Below are positions 55,815 to 64,000 of a stretch of DNA of 64,000 nucleotides, piece after piece. A model generated the notes under the pieces. That model was not told where the DNA came from. It saw only the letters and a list, made by a program, of their open reading frames with translations, and did not search any database. The translations under genes and the position numbers were made by a program. Within the stretch, counting starts at the first letter, position 1; each line of letters starts with the position of its first letter. This DNA is from Clarkia xantiana subsp. parviflora (Eukaryota > Streptophyta > Magnoliopsida > Myrtales > Onagraceae), in contig JAPTYO010000017.1 of assembly GCA_036873135.1 (NCBI GenBank), positions 2,232,001 through 2,296,000 of the forward strand. Direction: 5' to 3'.

Positions 55815-56519
55815 TACATGGTTATCTAAAATTTATAAATCCAGTTTTTTTCCAATACTGTAATTAAGTCCTTATATTAACATATATTTACATTGTTACC
55901 CATTTATTGTGCACCACAAACCCGTGACATTTAACATTTACTGGGGTCAGCATACATTGTGCAACAATGACATACTAGTGAATGGACTCGCGCTTTACGC
56001 GATATAATAATTTTTTTGTATATTAACTAATAATAAATAAAACTCTATATAAATAATATATACATATAAAGGTATTGACCATACTATACATAGTTATCTA
56101 TTTATTGTATTGTTTTTTTATTAAATCAATTCAACTAATTGAGTATACATATTAGTATAAAAATTAATTATATTTCTTATAAAATATCCAAATTATTAAT
56201 ATATTTTAATAGTATTTTTCATTTTTATTTCAATTATAAAATAAAAAAATTAAGTATATATGATTGATAAAATAAACTGAAAAAAATACATGAATCGATA
56301 ATAATAATTATCAGCTATCACTAATATAATGTCAATTTATATTTTTAAGATCATTTTATATTGATATAGAATATAATATTGAATAAATATATTTGTAACC
56401 GTAAATAAATAAATAATATTAAGAAAAATATACTTATATTAATAGTACTATTAACTTATGTTCAATTACATGAAAAATTGTCTGAATGGACAAATAATAA
56501 TTTTCGGTTCATGTGCAAT
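55815..56519. other. AT-rich DNA, no gene seen
   Basis: Strongly AT-rich, no supported frame. A Helitron-like end lies at 55975-56010. Confidence 0.5.
55975..56010 (-). mobile_element. Helitron-like 3' terminus
   Basis: On the minus strand TCGCG-TAAAG-CGCGA forms a hairpin, followed by AGTCCATTCACTAG and then T. The 5' end is not identified. Confidence 0.45.
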
Positions 56520-57456
56520 ATTTTAATTATGTCCTAAATTAGTTATGTTGCATGCATCATTATAATTATAATTATATACATATGTAACATGCAAGACTTG
56601 TTGGCATTTAGAGTAAATAGGCCGCCGTAATAAGAGCTCATCAATATAAGTCAAACATGTTAAGCACAATTTTGTTATGACATACAGGGAATTTCGGGTC
56701 AGGCCGAAATCCCTATAGGACATACGCGGCCCATGTGTGGGTCGACCCAATTGAGCTAAAAAATTCGGCCGAAATAATGAGCAAACCTACCAAAGGTTTT
56801 GCTCATCTACTCTTATAAATAAGAGTTGTTAGGGATTTCTTGGGATTGTTCATTCTCTCTTTTCTAGTAGTTACAAAGAAATACCCTCTCCTTAGAGACA
56901 CTATGGTTCGCCCGAACCATATACTACCTAAAGTAGGTGCCGAATAATTACTTCAAGTAATTCACCCCATATTTCCATCCAGCAACTAGATTGAAGGATG
57001 CTTTATTATGGAGACCATTGCCTTTAGTAGGAGTGATAAAAAAGTCCATAAAGTCTGAGACCGGTCAGGGACCGGTCCAGGACCAAACCGAAAAGTTCAG
57101 GACCGTTTGAGTCCAGCACTAATGGTCCTCCCTTTTCGGCCCTTAACGGTCTCAGACTTAATTTCTGGCTGGGACCGTTTGGACCGTGAAGTCCAGGACC
57201 GAATAAGTTAAAAAAAAAATTAAAAAACTGAAACCGTGGAGTCCGTGACATCGATTGGTCCTAGCTACTTACTCATCAACCTGATAGTGGCTTATATACA
57301 GACCCTTCGCAAAAAGCCTTCCATCCATTCTATTGGTTTTTTATTCTTATTTTCTTTTAATGTTATTATTATAATTTATTATTAAATATATAATGTCATA
57401 TAGTAGTAATCTGTAGTCCAATAGCTGCACAGCAGTTGATTACCCGTTCCAAATAT
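56520..57456 (+). mobile_element. LTR-like stretch and GGTCC-rich remnant
   Basis: From TGTTATGACATACAGGG (56673) there is a hairpin (GGGAATTTCGG / CCGAAATCCC), a TATA box (CTTATAAATAAGAG, 56810), a pyrimidine-rich leader and AGTAGGTGCCGAATAATTAC. This looks like a solo LTR, but no second copy or polypurine tract is seen. At 57035-57245 a stretch rich in GGACC and GGTCC resembles hAT-derived repeats. No gene is supported. Confidence 0.3.
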
Positions 57457-58988
57457 TGTCGGACCTAAAATCTGAGCTAAGGCGATTTACGTTTTGAAAA
57501 CGTGGATTTTGAAAAGAGTCGTCACTAGTTAATTATTAGGCTAACTAGAATGCTAAATCACCCAAGCGAATAACGAATTAAACACCTAGGTATAAAATCG
57601 GTCTTCGATCAGAAATTCAAGTTCGGGGGTTCTATTACGAATTAAAAATATAGATATTTAATTACGCCCTTTCGGTACTCAATTCACTTAGTTGCCACTT
57701 TTAAAATTTAAACATTCATTACGTCAAATTAATCTAACATTATAAAAAAAAACTAAACTAATTTTTACGCGAAAACTATTATTAACAATAAATATAAACC
57801 TAAAAAAAAAACTATTAAGCGTCTAATTCTCCTAATTGAAACAAAATCTAAACAAAACTAAACATGCTCCAAACATGATATAATTTAGTAATTATATATC
57901 ATACACATATATTCACAAAAACATGTAATCTAATTATATTTACATTTTAATTACCTAGCCAACATAATATAATAATAATAAAGAATAAACAGAAAATTTA
58001 AAAAAAAAAAACAAATTATTAAATAATAACAATAATAATAATAAAAAAAAAACTTAAAAATTACTTGCGCAGAAGTGTGAAGAACCAGCAGCAAGGACAC
58101 GCCAGCGACGGAGCTCCGGCGGGACACACCTCCGGCGACGGCGGATCAACTGGGACGGACAGCAGCAGGGACGGACGAACTCCGCGGCGGCAGATCGGAT
58201 TCCGCGATGGAAGGCCGACCGGAATCAGCAGCAGCACGGACCGACGATGCTGGGCAGGGAGCCAGGGAGTAGCAGGCGGTCTTGGTCGGGCCGGGGACGT
58301 CGGGCGAAGGCGCAGATCGACTCGGGGACGGCGGGCGAAGGCGTCGGCTCGAAAGGCACGTCGGGAGGACTTGGGGCTCGCCGGGACAGGGGCGGCGGTC
58401 ACCGGCGGGAACCTACCACTGGGGAAGACGACGGAAACGGAGTGGGCTGGTGGCTGGCGGAATCGGAGTGGGCTGGTCGAGGTGGCCGGCTACGGCAGTG
58501 ACGACTCCGGAGGTGGCTGGGCGAGACGAGGCCGGCGCGGTGGCTGGCTGGGAAGGATGGCCGGATTCCATGGCTGCCATGAGAGAGAAGACGGAAAAAA
58601 AAAAAACTTTATTCACTAGTAGACAAAATAGTACGTTTTTCGAGAACTGATGTATTATTATTGATGTGTGTCTTTTACATTGACAATGGGTCCTTTTATA
58701 GTTAGATTAACACCTAAAATTAGGAAAACAATATTTTCCCTAATATATACTAATTAATTCTGAAAATTATGAATATATATTTATTGCATATTGCCATAAA
58801 TATATATTATATATTTTCTGAATATTACAAAATAATAAATGCATCTACACTATCCAAATTTAAACTAAGCCTATTTTTACCAACCCCGTGACCTTCAATA
58901 TTTAAATATTTCCATTTTTAAACGCGTTACACATACATTTTTGAACGTGTTATATACGTGTTGCGCGTACCAAAATTAGGTGTTTACA
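57457..58988 (-). mobile_element. E8 3' LTR
   Basis: On the minus strand TGTAAACACCTAATTTTGG to GGTCCGACA, 1532 bp. TATA box CTATAAAAGGACC near 58692-58705. A GC-rich segment (58065-58580) with long open frames on both strands; the minus frame at 58402-58061 starts MTAAPVPASP, similar to [10 protein letters not shown] of E7 at 49175. These are Pro/Arg/Ser-rich and may be chance products of composition. Confidence 0.75.
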
Positions 58989-59004
58989 GCTTGCCCCTCT
59001 TTGG
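58989..59004 (-). promoter_or_regulatory. E8 polypurine tract
   Basis: On the minus strand CCAAAGAGGGGCAAGC directly before the LTR start TGTAAACACC. Confidence 0.65.
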
Positions 59005-59194
59005 ACGGTCTCCTGTAGAATGCATTCGAAGGGGTTTGCCCAAAGACGAGTAAACACTAATTTTGGCTAGGAAGTATATCTTCTTCAGGGTCTTCAAGTC
59101 TCCAAGGTGGCCTTTGGCTTTATTAACGATGCGAAAAAGTTAAACTTCTGTCGGCAGTGCCCCTATTGACAGTGCCTCCATTGGTATCGCAGAA

Positions 59195-59485
59195 AAGTAA
59201 AGCCTCGGTCGGCGGTGCCCCTGTTGGCGGTGCCTCTGTTGGCGTGTGGAAAATAGAACCTCCGTCGGCGGTGCCCCTGTTGGCGGTGCCTCCATTGGTA
59301 GTGCAGAAAATAGAACATCCGTCGGCGGTGCCCCTGTTGGCGGTGCCTCCATTGGTAGTGCGGAAAATAGAACCTCCGTCGGCGGGCCCCTGTTGGCGGT
59401 GCCTCCATTGGTAGTGCAGAAAAAAGAACCTCCGTCGGCGGTGCCCCTGTTGGCGGTGCCTCCATTGGTAGTGCAGAAAGTAATG
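59195..59485 (-). repeat. 57-bp tandem repeat, E8
   Basis: About five units with GTCGGCGGTGCCCCTGTTGG and CCTCCATTGGTAGTGCAGAA. The period of 57 is 19 codons, so frames stay open on both strands (59123-59714 minus, 59246-59746 plus); these are repeat products. Confidence 0.9.
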
Positions 59486-59980
59486 CCTCCAGTGGCGCAC
59501 GAAAAAGTAAAGCCTCCAGTGGCGTGCAGAAAAGTAAAGCCTCCAGTGGCATGCGGAAAAGTAAAGCCTCCAGTGGCGTGCAGTAAAGTAAAACCTCAAT
59601 CGACGTTGCCTCCAGTGGCGAGCGAAAAGGAAAAGCCTCCAGTGGCGTGCAATAAAGTAAAACCTTTGGTGATGATTGGTGACAGAAGACCTCTATGTCA
59701 GACAGTACCAACAACCTCCGGTGATGCCTCTAGTGGCGAGTGGTAACGGAAAATCCTCTACGTGAGACCGTACCGGAAAACCTCTAGGGATATCTCTGGT
59801 GGCGAAAGACCTCTACGTCAGACCGTACCGGAGAACCTTTGATGATGACTCTAGTGGCGAGTGGTAACGGAAGACCTCTACGTCAGACCGTACCGGAAAA
59901 CCTCTGGTGATATCTCTGGTGGCGGAAGACCTCTACGTCAGACAGTACCGGAGACCCTTTGGCGATGCCTGTAGCGGCAT
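59486..59980 (-). repeat. 27-28-bp and about 90-bp tandem repeats, E8
   Basis: First six or seven units of GCCTCCAGTGGCGTGCAGAA, then three longer units with GACCTCTACGTCAGACCGTA and CCTCTGGTGATATCTCTGG. Confidence 0.85.
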
Positions 59981-60566
59981 ATGTCGGAGAAGAGCCTCTA
60001 GTGGCATGACTAAGACTTCGTTCGTCGGGAGTGACTCCCAGAAAGCTGGACCACTTCAGATCGCGATCGTCGATTGATTTGTAGGAACAGACTGTAACAT
60101 CCCTACTTATCCTTGAATGGTGACTCGCGAGAGCATACTGTAACCGTCCCGCTTGCGGTGATGTTTACTTGGAAAATGCTGTACCGTTAGATAATACACA
60201 GGCGCACGAATTTTTGTCCCTAATTTTTGCCTAAGTTGCGCATGGTGCGACAACTTAGCGGGATCTTTCTCTTTTATTATTATTTTTTTTTTTTGAGAAT
60301 TTCTATTTTTTCTCTCTTTTTGCCACGGTCGATTGAGAGATTTCCGATCGTGCCCCTCGATTTTTTTATTTTCTCTCCTTTTGCCATGATTGCAATTTCT
60401 GAACTTGCAACCATGCCTCTCATTTCCTGATTTTGCCTAGGTCGCCCTTTTGGGTTTTCAACCTAGCGGAAGCACTCTTTATTTGGTAGCCGATTAAACG
60501 GTGGCTGTGACCCGTACTTTATTTTCCGCCTCGATGCGGGATTATTTGTAGCCCTTCGGAGGGTGG
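59981..60566 (-). mobile_element. E8 interior next to the LTR insertion, no gene seen
   Basis: Contains the reverse complement of the E7 phrases GCTAGGTTGAAAACC and GGCGACCTAGGCAAAA. T-rich. No frame is supported. Confidence 0.6.
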
Positions 60567-61220
60567 TGTTGGATCAAGGTAGAACTCCGGCACGATCTTT
60601 GACGGCGATCCTAGCTCCTTCGCTCCACGTAATCCTGCAAGAGGGGATAGACCGGGCGGTGACCCAGAATCCCTCTCCGATGCTTAAATGAGTATCTCGT
60701 GTGGACTGGCAAGCAGTAATCTCAAGTATCGTATATCAAAACGTAATGTGCTCTGATTTAACCTCTGCCCTTTTATAGGCGAAGAGGTACCTCAGTTACC
60801 TTGTGAACCATTGGGGTGGTTAGCCCGTATTCCGCGTATCTCGGGCACGATCCCGCCTATCTAGGCCATGATCTCGCTTATCTCGCCCACGCCCCGCGTA
60901 TCTCGGCCACGCTTCGCGTATCTCAATCACGCTCCGCGTATCTCGGCCACGCCCCGCGTATCCCGGCCTCAACCTCTGATAGCAAGTCCCGACTAACATC
61001 GGGGACTCCAGAGTTATTTCGTTGTGTCACCGCTCGGGCCCCTCGTCATCGTGACAGGGCCAATCATTCTCAGGGATTCATCATCGGGGCCTACTTAAAG
61101 GCATCTCATCAAGAGCGTCCAGCTCACCTATCGGGACCGACTCTGTCGGGACCTTTCATCATCGGGACTCCCTCTGTCGGGACCCTTCGCCTGGGTTATC
61201 TTGACCTCCATTTTAGGGCT
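60567..61220 (-). mobile_element. E4-family LTR (LTR-a), truncated at its 5' end
   Basis: On the minus strand it ends ...TGATCCAACA at 60567 and carries the R/U5 stem-loop (60636-60692 region), TATA box and ATACGCGG-type repeats of the E4 LTR. About 70-80 bp of its start, including TGATGGGTCC, are missing where LTR-b begins. It is probably the piece of an older LTR into which E6 inserted; the rest would be beyond the right edge. Confidence 0.75.
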
Positions 61221-61876
61221 TGTTGGATCACGGCGGAACTCCGGTACGATCTTTGACGGCGATCCTAGCTCCTTCGCTCCACGCAATCCTGCAAGAGGGG
61301 ATAGACCGGGCGGTGACCCAGAATCCCTCTCCGATGCTTAAATGAGTCTCTTGTACGGACTGGCAAGCAGTAATCTCAAGTAATGTAATTCAACGTAATC
61401 GATCTGAGGTGACCTCTTGCCCTTTTATAGGCAAAGAGGTACCTCAGTTACCTGGTGAACCGTTGGGGGTGGTTAGCCCGTATCCCGCATATCTCGGGTG
61501 TGATCCCGCCTATCTAGGCCATGATCTCGCTTATCTCGGCCACGCCCCGCGTATCTCGGCCTTATCCCCTGATAATGAGTCCCGACTAACGTCGGGGACT
61601 CCAGAGTTATCTCATTGTGCCACCGCTCGGGGCCCCTCGTCATCATGACAGGGCCTATTGTTCTCAGGGATTCGTCACCGGGGCTTACTCAGAGGCATCT
61701 CGTCGGGAGCGTTCAGCTCGCTTGTCAGGTCCGACTCTGTCGGGACCTCTCATCCTCGGACTCCCTTCGTCGGGATCCTTATCCTGGGCCATCTTGGCGT
61801 TCGTTTAGGGCCCACCGGGCCTATTTGCCGTTTCCTCACCGTTAATAGGGCCTAACGGCTGTAGTCGAACCCATCA
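61221..61876 (-). mobile_element. E6 3' LTR (LTR-b)
   Basis: 656 bp on the minus strand, from TGATGGGTTCGACTACAGCC (61876) to TGATCCAACA (61221). Stem-loop at about 61290-61346. Next to it at 61877-61918 are the polypurine tract (GGGGGCAAA reversed) and the AAGACA/TGTCTT hairpin. It is diverged from the E4 LTR by many substitutions and short deletions. Confidence 0.85.
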
Positions 61877-62257
61877 TTTGCCCCCAAGACATGAGGGACT
61901 TTTAGTTCGTCGTGTCTTTTAACTCCCGACCTCTCGACATCGAAATCGGGGATCTTTCCCTTGGCATAGTCACTCAATACTAATCTTCTCATTCACGTTT
62001 CCTCGATGCCTTGTGGATAACTGCCAAATCCGAGGGGACTCCCCGGCTCCCCAGTCATTAAATGCAGCAGATAATGAAGCGACGTCTTCGGCACTCGTGC
62101 CTGGTTTTTCGCGCCTGTTTTTTCTAAAAAGTGCTTTTCATGCCGTTTCATCATTACGCCCGTTGCCATTCTGCACGTTCCATCTCAACGGTCCAGATTA
62201 GAACGCTTCAACTTCGACGACTCAGATCGAAGTGTCCCTTCCACTGTCCTCTTCGCC

Positions 62258-62270
62258 TATAAAACCCTAA
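62258..62270 (+). promoter_or_regulatory. Antisense-gene promoter: TATA box overlapping a telo-box (E6)
   Basis: TATAAAACCCTAA, about 165 bp before the ATG at 62423. AAACCCTAA is an exact plant telo-box. The matching site in E4 is at 32803-32791. Confidence 0.65.
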
Positions 62271-62422
62271 CCGTGGGTGTTGGATCACTTTTACCGTCTT
62301 CGAATTTTCAGGAGCTCTCTACAACTTTTGCGAATTCAAGCTCTTGCGATTCCGAAGACCTTAGTGCTTTTCCGATCATCTTCCCGGCAACGCCCAGTTC
62401 ATTCCTTCAACCTCCAATCGTA

Positions 62423-64000
62423 ATGTCTGGTAAGGATTTCTTCTTCGTTGCTTGCTCATCTTTTTCTTGTTTGCAGCTTTCCGAAAATCCCAATGTGCCT
62501 TCCTTGCCATTGCTACTTTTCAGACAGTGGATCTAGCTCTGAGGGAAGAAAGCTTTTCAACTTTGATTATGCTCTGAATGAAATCTCCAGCACCGCTTAT
62601 GATGCAGCTCTCCGGGAGGGATGCATCACTTCTACTTGGGAACCTCGTTTCCCGTATCCCTGGCCTCGCCCCTCGGGTAACCTTGAGGTTACTCGTCCCC
62701 GAAAAGGGGAGGTATTTGTCTCTACGAGGCAAGTATCAGCGGGGATTAGGTTCCCTTTCTGTGGCAGTTTGGTCGAGATGTGTCAGCATTATAAGAAGCA
62801 TCCGACCACCTTCTCTCCCCACGCCATACGTCTGTGGAACGCCTTCCAGGTCCTCTGCTTCCATCAAAAGTGGGTGTACAGCCTCAAGCTCTTCAGGACC
62901 TTCTACGGGATGAAGTGCAACGAGGCGGGGGTTTGCGCCTTCTACCCCGGATGCCGAAGTGGAACAAGACGCAACTCGGGTTGTGTAACTGGACCACTGA
63001 CACCTGGAAGGTGGTCAAGGGTCGGGGACTCCTGGTCGACACGGGGTCCGACAACAGCGGATGGAAAAGGAGCTACTTCTTCATTCAAAACTCTTCGATC
63101 CCATGGCCCCGATGGGAGGTGGAAGCAGACTCTCCTCCTGCCTTCCACACCTATACTGACGAAGATTTCCAAACTCTTCAACTCATCCAGCTCTACCGAT
63201 GGGAGGAGTCCTACACTCCCCTCGACGCCAATTTCTCTCGTGGAGCGGGACCTGGTGAACGCCGGGATCCGACTCCTCGATATAATCTCTGGGGGGCATC
63301 TTTTTGACGGCCCCTCCAATGTGGTTCCTTGGGTACATCTCTGACTCTTTTTCTTCTACTGTTTGCAGCCAAGAAGGTATCCAGGCTGACCAATCTGTTC
63401 CTTAAGCAGGGGGAGACCGACGCTGTCCGCCCTTCGCGGAAGAGGAAGTCCGCCAAGAAGGCTGCTGCTCCGTCGGGATCTCCTTCTGCGGAGCAGCCGA
63501 AGCGGAAGCGTGTGGAGGTGGACCAGCTCTTCGACGTCCAGAACGCTGAAGAAGGTAAAAAGCTCCGTCTCGCTATTAAATCGTATAGGAGGATGGTCCC
63601 GAAGGAGTTGATTCCTTCACCATGGAGGCCCGCATTGCTGACGTCAAACGAGTCCTTCGAGGGGAAATTCCTCGTGTCTTGAAGGCGGGCTACTACAATT
63701 ACCACGGGAAGGACCAATATGTCTCCTGACGTATTGTTTGGTGTAAGAATCCTGATGAACTCCCTGATTACATTTCTGAAGCCTCTCGTACTCTAGGTGC
63801 AGGTCGCTCAGGAGCTCCATCGGGCGCTGAAGCCTCCGCGGGTGCACCACCCTCAACAGGGGCGCCTCCCTCAACTGGGGAGAAAACCATGACCGGCGAA
63901 CAATTTCCTCGGGTGGAAACCTTGGACTCCTCCGAGGAGACTGATGAGGGTGGCTCCCTTCGTCATCGTCGGAGGACGGGGCAGTCCCCTTGAAACCAAC
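62423..64000 (+). pseudogene. E6 antisense gene (partial, broken)
   Basis: Exon 1 ATGTCTG (62423-62429) with donor GTAAGG; acceptor TTTTCAG before 62524; exon 2 to 63332 (donor GTACAT); exon 3 from about 63369, continuing past the edge. Exon 2 has DSGSSSEGRK and RFPFCGSLVEMCQHYKKHPT (gypsy-type transposon domain). Breaks: an extra base near 63232 shifts frame at SLVERDL, another shift near 63615-63630, and a TGA at 63727. Exon 3 has the same basic RKRKSAKKAA stretch as E4 and DVQNAEEGKKLRLAIKSY. Likely a dead copy, but useful for locating the splice sites of E4. Confidence 0.7.

Larger units (their letters stand above)
57457..60566 (-). mobile_element. E8: Ogre-like / large non-autonomous LTR element, 3' end (minus strand)
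   Basis: 3' LTR at 57457-58988 plus 1.6 kb of interior. It is cut at 60566 by an E4-family LTR. The same family as E7, in opposite orientation. The interior holds tandem repeats only. Confidence 0.7.
61877..64000 (-). mobile_element. E6 3' interior (runs off the right edge)
   Basis: Same family as E4 in inverted orientation. The antisense gene of this element is therefore read on the plus strand. Pol is outside the window. Confidence 0.85.

Noticed and set aside
58065..58650. Long Gly/Arg-rich plus-strand frame
   Set aside because: It lies antisense in the E8 LTR and comes from GGCGGN-rich sequence; similarity to E7 is only on the other strand.

Overview
The window is intergenic nuclear DNA of a flowering plant, probably a dicot, made almost wholly of transposable elements. 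No complete host gene, tRNA, rRNA or CRISPR array is visible. The evidence is a set of Ty3/gypsy LTR retrotransposons of the Tat type (aspartic protease, RT with YVDD, a degenerate RNase H plus a second acquired RNase H, integrase, then a long 3' region with an antisense gene), Ogre-like long LTRs with a tRNA-Arg type primer site, a TRIM, a MULE-like TIR element and Helitron-like termini. The species cannot be named from the sequence. Elements are labelled E1 to E8.

Layout. 1-187 is the end of an integrase reading frame of E1, followed by its repeat-rich 3' region and LTR (from 3390). A short unassigned stretch (about 4214-4973) is the left flank of E2. E2 (4979-34209, target duplication TGAAC) is an old Tat-type element with 563-bp LTRs. 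Its body is split by E3 (14035-20576, duplication ATTAA), and its 3' LTR is split by E4 (22297-33885, duplication ACATT). The right flank (34215-37684) is AT-rich DNA with a MULE-like element and hairpins. E7 (from 37685) is an Ogre-like element whose 5' LTR was split by E5 (37876-48584, duplication TATAA). E7 continues with its primer site and a 2-kb degenerate satellite. Next come a TRIM (55401-55809), a Helitron-like end and an LTR-like stretch. E8 (57457-60566, minus strand) is related to E7. It is interrupted by two head-to-tail LTRs of the E4 family, the second being the 3' LTR of E6 (minus strand), which runs off the right edge.

How the parts work together. E4 is the only element with an uninterrupted gag-pol frame (1825 codons), and its LTRs differ at about 7 of 697 sites, so it is recent. 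Its second RNase H appears to have lost the final catalytic motif by an in-frame deletion. E2 and E5 keep protease-RT-RNaseH-integrase, with stops and frameshifts, but have no gag at all. E3 has almost no coding capacity but nearly identical LTRs. This suggests smaller elements that depended on proteins from full ones. E2, E4, E5 and E6 carry a spliced gene on the opposite strand between integrase and the 3' LTR, with a tiny first coding exon; in E4 and E6 it has its own TATA box. E3 keeps a decayed piece of it.

The most notable signals that gene lists miss are two RNA-like structures shared by families with otherwise different LTRs: a stem-loop with a C-rich loop in the R/U5 part of the LTR whose arms co-vary, and a hairpin that ends at the polypurine tract.
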